A program made the position numbers and the translations under genes. Shown piece after piece: positions 41,302 to 53,528 of a stretch of DNA of 64,000 nt; position 1 is the stretch's first letter, and each line of letters begins with the position of its first letter. The notes under the pieces are model-generated. The model was not told the origin of the DNA and did not search any database. It saw only the letters and a list, made by a program, of their open reading frames with translations. This stretch comes from Phlyctochytrium arcticum (taxonomy: Eukaryota; Chytridiomycota; Chytridiomycetes; Chytridiales; Chytridiaceae): positions 1,178,001 to 1,242,000 of the forward strand of contig JAHLKI010000002.1 of the NCBI GenBank assembly GCA_025602905.1, given 5' to 3'.

Positions 41302-44300
41302 CGCAAAGGGATACCATTTTAGGATATATGATGTTGTTACCTAGACAACCGCGCCAGTTGCGCCAATTAAGCGGTCCCCAAAGGCCAACACGCGCCTCGC
41401 CAACCACCCTATCCCGCGGCTTCCTCAATCTCGACACTTCCCAATGTTTGCAACTGCTTAACGTAGTCGTCGTCAGCGGCTTGATCGGCTTTCGTATACG
41501 TTCGCCCACTTTTGGTCTCGTCGGCTACAAAGTTTCTTTCCGAAGTTACTGTCCTTGCACTTTCGTCGGTCCGTAGTACCAAGATCGCCCCCCTGATGTT
41601 TGGGTCATACCCAACCAATGGCAACCATCATTCCCACCCAATAATTCTGGCGTGCTTTGGCTCCCTTGGCTTTCCGGTTATCAAGGACGTAGACACAACA
41701 GCCAAAAATGCGTAGATGACGGATATGTCAGATTCGTCCGGTCTTGTCTTGATACGGGCTGACCATCTCGGGTAGGGAACGGTGGGGCAGGAGAGATTTG
41801 GTGTAACACGCTGCTTGGTGCGCATATCCCCAAAAGGCCATTGGCAGGCGAAAGTGGGCAAGCATGGCTCTGACCATTGTCCAAATGGTCCGCATTGGGC
41901 GTTCAACTCGGCCATTGGTGGGGGAGGAGTCACGTACCGATGTCGCGTGTTTGATGCCTTTCTCTTTTAGCCAATTTCGAAAACCCTGGTTGCCTACAAT
42001 CTCACCATCTTGACCGGACCGGATTTCTACACAATGTGCCCTTCCCGTTCTAGTCGCAAGATATGGTCCTTCAGATGGTCTTCAGCATCATTCTTTCGCT
42101 TCAGTACATATCCCGTAATACCCCACGTCTTGTCATCGACAATCAGCATTCCATATTGCTCGCCATTGAAGGTTCCGTGTTCCACCTTTCCGGATAAGTC
42201 GACATGGATTATCTTGCCATAGGTGTCAGCGCGGGTTGGGTTCGCGGGGAAGGGATGCAGGTGGATTTTCGCAGCGACACAGGGCTCACATATCTCATTG
42301 TCTTTCAGGACACACTTAACTTGCGAGTAAGTGCCACTGCCATCCTTCTTTGGTGCCTGATCAGTTTGCTTTTTTCAGGTCAACAAATTGCGGTGGCTAA
42401 TGTGACCAGCGCGTGCATGCCAAATGTTGCTGGAAGCTTCAGGTGTATACGTAGTTGCAGGGCAACAGGATTGGGACCGTGAACGACTGGACCGTTTTGG
42501 CACGCTTGGGCATACGTTGTTTTGGCGGCGTCAGTGGGGGCCTCCACAATAGGGCGTCAAATGTGGGCAATTGCGTGTCTTTATCTACATAGCCTTTCAG
42601 GAGGACTTGGTGGTCTGTGACGCCCCGGATTTTAAACCAGTTGCCTTGCTGGTGGACATATACAGGTTGCTGCATGGTCAGTCTGATAGAGGAAATCAGG
42701 TTATAGCCAAGACCAGGGACGTGGAGGGTGTCGTGAATGTGTAGGCGGTGATTGTGTTCGGGGTTATGGAGGACTACTGAACCATTGCCGATGGCGTGGA
42801 CTTTGGAATTGTTCGTACATAGGACTGTGATGGGGTGTTGTAGCTTCTTATATGTCACAAAATATTGCTTTTTGACACCATAGAACTTGTCGCGCATGAA
42901 TCAGAACGAGCCAAATAACAGACGCCGAGATAACGTGTAGAATCATCTATTTGGACATTGCTGCGTACACTGCCTATAGCTACACGACTATCTGTACTAG
43001 CTGCGTCTTCATCTGCACTATGTCCGCCCCCAAACCCACTAAAAACATGGGCAAACTGTTGTTGGCGGGCTGCCCTTTGAGCGTTGATGCGCATTTGAAG
43101 GTCGTGGCCTTCCGTTTTGTGGTCGGCCGTGGCATGACAGATATCACGGTGCCATCGGCCAGGACAGTTCCATGACATATGGCCAGCACCCTTGCATTTG
43201 TAGCAGTTATTGTTCTGGTGCTTCGGGTCGTTGTGATTGGGGGTGCTGTCCAGGGTGACACGGGGCGGCATGCGGCCGTTCGAAGCGCCCACTAGATCCG
43301 TTTGGAGAGGGTGACGATCCACCGATCATGTTGCCAGTAGGAATTCCGGCCCTCATCTTCTCGAAACGGTCGAGCTCCTTGCGACGTTGTTTCTGGTTAA
43401 ACTTCGTCTGTACCTCCCTGATGACAGTCTTGGCTTCATCAAGGGACGTGCATGATAAGCCTCCTGCATCAAGGACACTGATAGAGAGGCCAGTGTGCAG
43501 TGAGATGCACCAGTGCAACCCACTTATACCTGCCCCTTATTCTGCAGAGCTCCCACCGCGACCAAGAACCGTGCTGCTGGTACGCTGCGCTACAAGTGCT
43601 CCATCCTGGTTCCAACCACCCGAGGCTGACCCAGACTATTTGGCAACCCAAACTAGTTATTTGTCCAAACTAATTGCTATTTTCGGTGGTATCTGCTCTT
43701 TGGTTCAACAGGATGTACGGAACATTTTGGTGTAAGAGTTCTTGATCGGGACCCAACAAAAAAGTGTCTGATTTGCAGAGTAAAAAATCTTGCAGCTTTT
43801 TGTCGAGTGGCATCAACCGGATTTGGCGTTGGACTGCATGTCCTAAATCTCTAAGAGTCCCGTTTAGGTCCTTTTCTGCCATGATCAGAGGGTGGTGTAT
43901 GTATCCTGGCCATTCACGTTGCCAAATAATATTCCAAGTGGCGGCTGCCTCTTCGGCAGCTTCCTCCTGAGCTTCAGGCTTCCACAATCGGGATAGAGCG
44001 TCCGCAACTACATGTTGTTTACCGTCGCGGCATGGAACGCTAAAATCATACTCCGAGAGATATAGAACCCAGTGTGTAAGTCGTCGTGACAGATTTTTTG
44101 GCTAGACTTCGATGCCTATGGGGTTTTTGCCATTTCTCCCAGGATTGCGGATTGCCCTGCCAGAGGTCCCAGGGGAACGGCTCCAGTTGCCAAAGGTCCC
44201 AGCAGAGCGGTAAGGCTGACTTTGAGCAAATATGGCAAAATGACTTGGATAAGCAGCTCCGCCATGGACGAGATCAAATTTTATTTCTTTTTGTTTTCGG

Positions 44301-44423
44301 CCATCATCTAATCCATACACTTGCTGTCTTCAAGTGCTAATATACTGACCCTGTCTGGCTACCTTGTTAAGTTTCCGGACAGCATCTTTTCTCGTTATAG
44401 AGCACGATTCAAAATCCCGAAGT

Positions 44424-47400
44424 ATGGGTCCCAGTGGTTTGCAAAAGGGCAGGTTGGAGAGTTTCTTCTCCCGTCAATCTCAACAGCAGCCTGAAGCGAC
44501 AAACAGAGCTGCTACATCATCGGCGGGTAATACCGCTGCCCCGTCCATGTCTACCCCTACCACAAGTTCTTCCGCTGCTGTCTCAAATGTGAATACGAGC
44601 TCTCAAGTAAACACAGGGCCGGCACCACAGCTAGCAGCCCATAAGCGAACAAGAGGTCCAGGAGGTGCGAGACAACCATACCCGTTTCCAACATCTATGC
44701 GAGTACCTAGCGGGCTGACGGATGCTGCCAAGAGCGCTTTGGAGGAGCTTCCACTTCTGGAGAAATAGCGTTATCAAAATCAGGACAGTTTCCATGCGTG
44801 GATCAAGAAAGTTGTGGAATACTGCAGCAAAACCAAAGTTCCCCTTCCATTCGAAGATTTCTGCGTTCATCCTTTAGATGCTGCCTTGGGCTGTCAGGAG
44901 GTGCCTTTAAATGAGTTCCCAGTGCTGTCTCATTTCTTCTTGAAGGTATATTATTCCTTTTATGTGTATTCTCAGCACTAGATCTCACCCCGAATTTCTA
45001 TTCCCAGCCTGTGTTTGTTTGGATTCCAGAGTTACAGTTTCCCGGCATGGTAAAAGGCGACAAACCCCCTTGTCTTTACTGTCCGAAAACGTCTACTGTT
45101 ACACGCGATGGCTTCTCAAGGACTTTGAGACGTGTCATCATGGAAGATCGCATAGGGTACCTTCTCTCTTACCGCTATGAGTGCTCCGATTGCTCCAAAT
45201 TGAAAGCTGGTACGAAGACAACTACACTTCACGGAACATTCCATGGCTATGATCTAAAGGTCATAGACCTTCTCAACGCAGTGGTGACAGCTTCGTTTCC
45301 GATTGTTATAACGCAGAGAAATGCTATTCTCAAGCGTATTTTGCATCTTCTCCGCGACGATATCGTACATGGGAAAGGCGTCAAAGCTTGTCGGGAGCAC
45401 TTGATTCAAGCCCATACGGAAAGATTCACTACTTTGCTTTTGATCTATGTATCCAGACTCCATACCGCTCGGCAGAACTTCCTACAAGCTGGCAAGGCCC
45501 AATTGCTTCCACGGGTGAAAGTAGAGCTCGGCAGGACGTATTTAGATTTTGGCGCTTTCTATGACGAACATAGGTACAAGGGATTCATTCCATCAGAGCA
45601 CTACCTTTCAACAGTATACACGCAACTCATTAAAATGGTTGTTTTGGTCGTACGTATTCCTGAAGCTTCTTTCAAAGTGGGCAACTTTGAATAATTGAGT
45701 TTTAGGAGCCTAGCGGAACGCAATGGACGTTAGAGGAATATATGCACCGCCATCAACAATTGATTGATGGCCAGGTGTGGGGCGCTGATGGGTCTCATAA
45801 GGAAGCCGCGAAATTGATTGTTCGCGCTCGCCAAGCGGATGCCAATTCCGAGTCCCATAGGCCTATTTTTGGACTGTATACGATCAACAATGAATACTCC
45901 CAGATTGTCCTGCAGGTGCCCATGCTCACGCATTCCTTGTCTGATTTGAAAGATCGCATGAGGTTATTGGCACTCAGGTACAAGATGCACAGTTTTGATG
46001 ATGTCCAACCTATCTGGTCGGACGACTGCTGTTCTGATTGCAATCTGTGGGGAAATATTTTTCAAGGATTTGATAGGGAGACAAACTGCACAAGCAAAGC
46101 TTTGACATCCGGTACTGATCAAGATCCCTTACCTGCTCTTCCCACGTTCACTTTACCTGAGGGCGTTCCTTATCAGTACGTGAAAGGCGATGATGATGCG
46201 GCGCGAAAGGCTTGCGACAAGTTGCTCAACATTGCAGAGGAACATGCTCAACATATTGGTGGTCAACTGGTCCTAGGGTTTGATGCGGAATGGAACTGCG
46301 ATGTTATCCGGTCGACTAAGATAGTTGCCATAGTGCAGCTAACGGCATCAGACGGCACAACGTTCCTTTTTCATCTGAAGCGGGACAAGGATGAAAGAAG
46401 AAAGCCTTTGCCAGCATGCATCAAGACACTTCTAGAAGACAAACGAGTGAAGTTTGTCGGAGCCAGCATCAAAGGTGACTTCACCCGCCTGCAGAACTCA
46501 TATGAAGTCGTTGTATGTCCTGACAGAACGGTCGACCTATACATGCTCACCAAGGAAAGAAAGATCTTGTGCCACCAGGGTAGAGGACTGGACCATATGG
46601 TTGAAGCTTTCTTCGGGCAAAAACTTGAAAAAGACCTTGCGACGCGACTATCAGATTGGGAAAGGCTATCTTTGAAACAGGCACAGATAATTTACGCCTG
46701 TTTAGATGCTTACCCCAGCATGGAATGTTACAAATACATCATGCAGCATAGCGACGCTTGTTTCAGTCCGTCTCAACCTGTGGTGGATGGGGAGCTCGTA
46801 CATCTGGGAAGGTCGAGGCAGTTGCGTGCGGGATTGTGCAGAACAGGGCGAGTTTGAGTGATGAAGTAGGACAGGAGCTCGTTGTAAAAGGTCAGCGAAG
46901 GACCAAGGTCAGAAGTAGCAAAATAGACCGGCAGTTTGTAAAGCTGACCGAGGTCTTAGGCTTCACGGCTTACAAGCCGCAACTCACGACCGCCACTATC
47001 AAAAGCAGTAACGGAGGAGAAAAGGGTGTTCTGGACGTGGGAGATACCGTTCTGTGGGACGCGACATATCTCCGAAAGCCCAAACCTTTAGCTCAGGAAC
47101 GCCCAATCGCCCGGAAACCCAAACCAGCATCGACAACCTCCCCCTCTGACAAAGACCGCTTCTTCGACCCAAATACATCCGTCCCGGAGGAGGGTCGCGG
47201 GTGGTATTTTGGACATGGACCTGCAAGGAGATGAATCGGACCGGGAAGACTCCGATGAAGAAGATGCATTTGTTGATTTAACTTGCGGAAATGGAAGGAT
47301 TATAGTGAAGTTAGATTGCTTTCATGCGATGAACAGGATCGCAAAAGTTTGGAAGAAAGCGCATGGTGCTTTCAGGCCCTTCATGGCGCGCTTTCGAGAC

Positions 47401-49389
47401 GCTATCTTTCTGGTCACCGGCAGCGACGTAGCCGTAGTGGAGCAAGTCTTGAGAGGGCAAGGGATGTCAGATGCGGACATCGAGAAGAAAAAGGACTACG
47501 AATGAACATTCTTTTTGAAGCACTGTCGACGCGTTATCCCTGAAGAGACGCAATTATTGAACCGCTTGCAACGAGTCTTCGACCTATACAAGGATGTCAA
47601 AGATCCTCAAAGCAAGGCCCCCTTATTCAGCTGAAAAGCAAAAAAACAATGGGAAAACTTGCTGAGGCATGTACGAAAGGGTTGTCTCAGTGATTTGGAC
47701 GGTGTTTATCTGTACTACGAAGCAGGAAGATCTGAGTCTGGGCTGCCGTTGTGGAGGTGCATCCGCGGCACTAATGCGATTGAAGGATATCACAAGCAAA
47801 AGCTTGTTTTGGTCTCCCGAACAGTCAAGTCTCCGCAGATGGCACAATACGCTCTTTTGGATATTAATCACCGCTGGAATATCAAGCGAGCCATTCAAAA
47901 CCGTGGTTTACCACAGGTGGTTAGGGGTCATTATGCCCAATCCTTATGCGATGAAATTCAACATATTGTTTCAATGTCAAGCGAGACCTCCCCCTTCCCA
48001 ACCTGGCCTATTGTGTACATGTACCACGACACAGGCGAGCGAGAAGGTCTGACAGCATTCAGCCAATCATCTAACTTTGCAGACGGCAGGAGCAATGAAC
48101 AAGCCCGTTCATTGGCAGAAATTTACAGGCAATCCCTGGCGGAGGAAACGCTTGAAGATGTCATGACGCCAGCGTTATCCGAAGCAGGTGAGGTACCGCT
48201 GCCACATTTGACGCATTCTGCCAGGTTTTTTGCTTTGGAATTACTTGGCTCAGCAGCATCGGTTTATCCAATTGAAACAGAGGAGGAAAAACGCAAGTTT
48301 GAGTGCGAGTATTTGAGATGGATGACACCGGCCGACCCTACCTCTATGGTGGGAGAGAAGCAGAAGTTGTCCTTCTCAACATGGGTCAGCCATTGGAATG
48401 CATCTCTCGGTCCAAACATTCGAAGAAAGACGGAGAGGCATCTGGAAGTATATTTGAAAAAATGGAATATGGTGATCAACACTCGGGAGGCCATCACCAG
48501 CATCCGCGAATCCGATAGGGAGCTACTGCATGATCTGCGTCAGGCGCCAGAACAAAGCTCAATCTCATCAATTCCCCCCACCCCTGCTCCGCCACCGTCC
48601 AGAGGCATTCAGCCCTCCACTTCAACCATTACTCCTCTTGATGATGACTACGCTGGGTATGGATCTGATTCTGACCTGCTAGATATAGATGCTGCGTTAA
48701 ACATCGATCACTCCACCACAAATACTGCAATGATGGACGTTGCGGACCCTCACCAAGGGGATCAACCGTCTTCCATTCCTTTGAATACTTTATATTCCGT
48801 ACCGCCTTTTCCGCAACAACCATCATCAACAACGCCCCTAAACCTAGCATCTTTGACGTTCCCTTTTCTCTCAAATCGTATCTACACACCCTTCATCCCA
48901 ACAACCAACAAACACGTACAAATGCCAGCTCACCCACCACAACTTTTTCCGCATCAACCCACCATCAATAACGCCCATAAACTTGGCCACTTCAACGTCC
49001 CCTTTTCTCTCCAGTCATCTTTACACCACCATTCCCCCAACAACCAACGAACACGTACAAATGCCAGCTCACCCACCACAACAGAATATCGAAATTTAAA
49101 CTATTTGACTCCGTTGCAGGGAAACGTCCTATTACCATCTTTGCCTCTGCCACCTCGCCCAAACTCAGGACCCGCGTCTCGTCCCCAAAATTGCCCAGCT
49201 TGCGGCCATATCAAGTTTGCCTTCCCAGAATTTCACCAGGGACAACACCACAGATGCACAATGAGTGACCAATCCCCTACACTAGCAAGGCAGCACTGCA
49301 ATTGCAACAAACCAGACAATCATAGAATGAAAGGACAAGCCCATTTTCATCCAGTTCGCTGCAATTGCAACCGCTGCTCTTCCTTTTAA
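44424..49389 (+). pseudogene. DDE-type transposase with embedded DEDDy 3'-5' exonuclease
   Basis: Likely transposase of the 10.2-kb element. Exon 1 (ATG 44424) is low-complexity Ser/Thr/Gln; exon 2 starts at 45008 with a zinc ribbon (PPCLYCPKTSTVTRDGFSRT, then YRYECSDCSKLKAG) and a helical region; exon 3 starts at 45706. The catalytic core reads VWGADGSHKEAAKLIV (first Asp), PIWSDDCCSD (second Asp). A complete DEDDy exonuclease is then inserted: LGFDAEWNCD (Exo I), VGASIKGDFTRL (Exo II), YACLDAYPSM (Exo III). The core resumes at KLDCFHAMNRIAKVWKKAHG (~47310) and ends with WRCIRGTNAIEGYHKQ (putative third acidic residue). A Pro-rich tail and a Cys/His-rich end (CPACGHIKFAF, CNCNKPDNH, CNCNRC) follow. 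This copy has stops at 44766, 47503 and ~47632 and frameshifts near 46800 and 47220. Confidence 0.7.
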
Positions 49390-49540
49390 GGTCTGCTATT
49401 ACTTATCCAGTCAGAGTCACTATTTATACGGCGTACTTGTAGGTATAATCTTTTTAGATTAGTGTTGCGTTCTTGTAGTTATATTCTTTTTCGATTGTTG
49501 TTTGTATTTTCAACTTGTGTCAATTATGCACAGGGAACAG

Positions 49541-49947
49541 TGTCGGAGTTTGTCACCACCAACGCGCTGTTATCATGACAACCACCCAAATCCTCACACC
49601 TTCCATCAACTTCCAGATCTGACACCTCCCAGTTGCAGCAGCAACTGCGACAGCACACCGCCAACACTGCCCCAAAGATTCCAAGACCTTCCATCTTTTG
49701 CAGCTCGTAGTTCAGTTTGCAGTTTTAGTGTAGATCTGTAGTTTTCCCCTTCCTGTTTTCCTAGCCTATAAAAAGACCGTCTTCCCTCGCCCTTTCAGAC
49801 AGTCAACCTGCTCTACTCCTATAACTTCTCATAATCCTTAATACAATCTCCTCTTCCCCAACAAGACTTTGATCTGACTCTTGACTTTTGAAGTCCTCGC
49901 GGTGTTTACCCCTTCCTGCTGCCTCCGCACCAAACCCCGACGCTTAC
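49541..49947 (+). repeat. Solo LTR-like sequence, copy C
   Basis: Starts TGTCGGAGTTTG at 49541, contains CCTATAAAAAGACCGTCTTC (TATA box), AATACAATCTCC, TTTGATCTGACTCTTGACTT and GAAGTCCTCGCGGTG, and ends near CAAACCCCGACG or a few bases later. It is homologous to the copies at 35112-35580 and 35780-36240. It sits between the two genes of the 10.2-kb element, so it inserted there after that element formed, or the element captured it. No matching target duplication. Confidence 0.6.
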
Positions 49948-50091
49948 GCAACAACCCGGCCTACTTAGTCCCAATCTGGCAAATTGCTTACAACAGATCC
50001 GCCTCAGGCAAGAACTGCTATAAAAGGGTAAATCAACATCGCCCAAAAAGGTTAAATTCCTCGTCCAGACGTAGGGTTGTTGGAGTTTTGC

Positions 50092-53000
50092 ATGGCGTTC
50101 GCGGACGTCGACCCAAACTCCGCTCCTATACCTCCTCCTCAACCCATCGTGTCCAAACCTAACCAGCGGCGTAGGTTCGCGTCTGAGAGGTATGTGAATG
50201 GATTGCACTAACAAATTCTCTTCAAATTCGACGTTGTTTGGCTGCCCGGCACTGTTTCGCAGACTTCTTCAGGTTATTGTTAAGTTTTTTTTTCGCAACC
50301 AAGACTTAACCCCCCCAGAGCACCGGACTGGTCCTTCCTCACCGTCAACTTCGAGGTATATATTCAAAGTTTGACTTGAGAAAATCTTAGCACTTTCTGA
50401 CGCTTGCCTTGCCCTAGAATTGTACACAAAATTCCATCCTATGTCCACCCCGTCGTTCCTGAAAAACCCCAAGAGTCCCGTCCAGGAACGCAAGAATGGT
50501 CGCTTTTCATCGTCTCAGTCACCTGTCAGAAAGACCAAGTCAGGATCGAGCTATCCTGCAGGCTGCATAGTCTGCGGTATCAAGTCCAGTACCCTCTTCC
50601 ACCAATGGCACCGCGCGACAGTTCTTTATTTATTGGACAACGGCATCACTCTGCTCTTTGACGGCAAACCCACCAACGTCAAAGGCTTCAACGCCGTCTT
50701 CTGCAATACCTGCTTACATCGTTGCAAGAAGCTTATACCAGGAGACTGGTACAAAGCAGGATGGATGCCCACGGGAGAAGAGGAATGCAGCGAAGGAGAT
50801 GAGACTGGTTCCTTGAGAATGGGTTATATCGCTGCTCCCGACGACGACCACCATGGCGTTCCCATCATTTGTTTGCTCGATGAAATGGATACGCCGCACG
50901 ATGCCCGTTCTGATGCCGATCTCAAGTCATTCAAGGACAGCATCATGCTGTTGGAACGAAATCCATTCACATTGCCGAGTCCGTTTAGTCAAAACATGCA
51001 ACAGTTTATGGATCATCTGGAAACAGTTTGTGATAAGATGGTCACCAAGAAAGCAATCTTTATTGGGGACGGTGAACATTGGAGATCAACATTGTCGCTG
51101 CGCCAGAAACGCGCTTTACTTTTCTCCACAATTTATGATGCAACAATCCACAACCATGGCGGCCGCATCAACTACATCAAAGACTGCTTCTTGGCTCCGT
51201 TGGCTGGCGCGTCCAACGTCTTGAAGAACTTCCTCTCTGCCTTCAACCTGTGCTATTCGCCAACTACCATGAGGAAAAAGATGAACGAAGCAGTGCTGGT
51301 CAATCTGGAACAGATTAAGCTGGATCTTGCGAGCGGTCAATTTGTACCGGTCTTGAAAATCGATGACTTCAACCGAGTTTGCATCCAGGGTACTCCTGGA
51401 TCTGCCAATGCCGGGAAGTTCTCGAGTCTGCACACCCAAGCGAATCTTGCTATAAAGCTTCACCCGCGCAAACCCGCAGAGGAAACCGACCGTTACACGC
51501 TGTACCCAATAGTACCTGACACACGAGTACCCATTTACTCCCTCTATGTGAGTCTGGATTTCATGGGGGAGTGGATGCGTGCTGTGTTACTGTCTGCGTC
51601 TGATGTAGGGGATTATCGCATCCTGCGCTCGGCCGCCAACACTGAGCATGTGCCATTGAATGGTATAAGGCCAATGGACACGCCAACTATCCACATTCCC
51701 GCTACTCCATATTTCAAGGTCTGGGAACGTCGCTCGGCGCTCAAAGGGGCATTTAAAACTCTATACAAGTTCAGCATGGCAACCGATGGTGGGCAATTGA
51801 ATGGCTTCCATGTCTTCCATGCTAGTTCCAACGCGATGAAAAGCGTTCAGGACATGCGCCAATTGTTCTCCACGGTGTCAGAGTTTGCCGCCAACTACGA
51901 TGGAGCCATTTGGCGGAACATGATGAAGTTGTTGTGGTCTGTGGACAAAGTGAAGCCTCCTCCCCGTCAACGCGCTCCAACCGCTGCTACTCTCGAAGAA
52001 AGCATGGCCGCTCTTGGTCGGGGACAGGTCGGGTTGGTGCCTACCGAGGCCCGTAGAAAGTACATCCCGTGGCCCGATATGATGCATGTCGCGTTGAGTG
52101 CCCAGCTTGGTAAGTACGATGTCCTTGTCCTTTCAAAAGCAGCGAAACTAACGACGGTCCTAGCTTTGCTGCAATGGGCGTTTGGTGTCATCATGCCCCT
52201 CTGGAACGCCGCTTTCCCCGACGCCCCCATCAGCCTGGTCAACCTTCGTCCCATCCGCCGTGTCATGATCCTGACAATTATGCTGTTGGCCTGGAAAGCC
52301 ATCCGGCAAGAAGTGCTCCGTCAGTATCATTCACGCAAGAACAGCTGGACGGCGATGCAAACGGTGCTAGTCGAGTCTCTGATCCCGATTGTTCGACGAA
52401 GACATCCCACTTGTTCTTGACGCCTGTGCCGCGATCGGGGATCGCGACGTGTCCCTGATGAAAGGAGTGCTGTTGAGACTTCTCTCCCTTTTCATCCGAT
52501 TTGACAAGAAGAAGTACGTGGTCATTATCCTGTACGTACTTGCAGCTATCAAGTACTATGAGGATATGAGTCCGGCCGATCGAGACGCCATGTACAGCTT
52601 CCTGCCAGTCGCAAGCTCCGAAGATTTGGAAGTGTTCCATTCCTTGTTGAGAGCGGTGCTGCGACCCTGGGACGCGGAAAGCATCTGCGTACTGAAAGCT
52701 TTGTACATCTCGGCAGCCACAGACGTTACCGCCCGCAAATTCCTTAGTGATATCGCCGAGATGAAGCGCGCTGAAGCTGAGAGCAGCTGTCCGTGGTCGC
52801 AGAATATGGGGGTGATGCAGTTTGAGACGGCCACGCCGGGTCAGAAGACGACGTACTACGAGCAGAGGAGCGCGAACGTGGCGAAGGCCATGCGTGACAT
52901 GTTCGACATTCTCATGAGTGTCTCTTCCAATTTGATGATTGAAGGGGCCATGGATGTCAAACATTCCGCGGCCACACGAAAAAGCGCGCCCGTCTATCGG

Positions 53001-53528
53001 ATCTTGCATGACCTGACTGAAGCTGCCGCACCACCAACAAAAAAATCAAAGACGCGGATTGCCGGCAAGGGCAAGTCCAATATTGCCAAGTTTGCCAGGC
53101 CTGCTCCCGGTCATCTGTGCACCGTTTCCGAGCGGTTGCTTCCTTTTTCCCTATGGAAAAAACAGCATGTGCAACTGAATATTCGGACCGACATTTCCAC
53201 ATTCAAGGCGCATAGTCTTGCAGACAAGCCTCCTCCCAAGCCCAGAGTAACTCTCGCGCCGATTGGTAACCTCCCGGAAGGGGCAGACAAGGGCAAATCT
53301 TCCAAAGAGAATGAAGCATTTCTCCATATGACAACAATCCTCAAATCTGTCTTGCCTTGTGGCTGTCCAGCTCTGGTACAGCAGCCTTGCCATCACTTTA
53401 TTGACAAGGTTTCCAAAGAAAACATGAGCTGGTTCTTGAGCAACCTTACCATTCCAATTACCGTCAAGGATTTGCAGCTGGATGAAGATGATCCAGTCAT
53501 TGTTTTCTCGGAGTTCGATCAAAGCTAA
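50092..53528 (+). pseudogene. Large orphan protein of the 10.2-kb element (~1,000 aa), one frameshift
   Basis: I do not recognise this family. A possible first exon starts at ATG 50092 (MAFADVDPNSAPIPPPQPIV), but the join to the main frame is unsolved; the secure start is ATG 50441 (MSTPSFLKNPKSPVQERKNG). Early on it has a four-Cys pattern (AGCIVCGIKSS ... CNTCLHRCKK) that may bind zinc. The segment FVPVLKIDDFNRVCIQGTPG, followed by HTQANLAIKLHPRKP, recalls the Asp-Asn core of DUF6589-like fungal proteins, but the match is weak. A 54-nt intron (GTAAGT at 52108 to CCTAG ~52161) is a multiple of three and reads through. Near 52388 a single missing base shifts the frame (ESLIP | LFDEDIPLVLDACAAIGD). 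A second half follows with NLMIEGAMDVKHS, a Lys-rich linker and CGCPALVQQPCHHF. The same strand and spacing suggest it works with the transposase. Confidence 0.55.

Larger units (their letters stand above)
37351..43660 (-). mobile_element. Copia retrotransposon, degenerate, reverse orientation, split by hAT
   Basis: Order on the reverse strand: Gag end with a CCHC knuckle (CYKCKGAGHMSWNCPG near 43200), protease/pre-integrase region (ALGNGSVVLHNPEHNHRLHI-like segment near 42780), integrase in several frames (42430-41630), the post-integrase VGYDPNIRGAILVLRTDESA motif near 41600, then, beyond the hAT insertion, the linker and start of RT (YKEYWSNAMDAEMNSIGENG, ALGLKWVYDLKKNSNGDI, ~37700) and the end of RNase H (HLDVHYHSLREWVKEGSVEL, DQVADILTKPLPG, ~37550). 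Most of RT and RNase H is deleted between 37650 and 37625. A purine tract followed by TGTTCAATT on the reverse strand (LTR edge at 37359) marks the 3' LTR. Frameshifts and stops are frequent; the 5' LTR is not visible. Confidence 0.75.
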
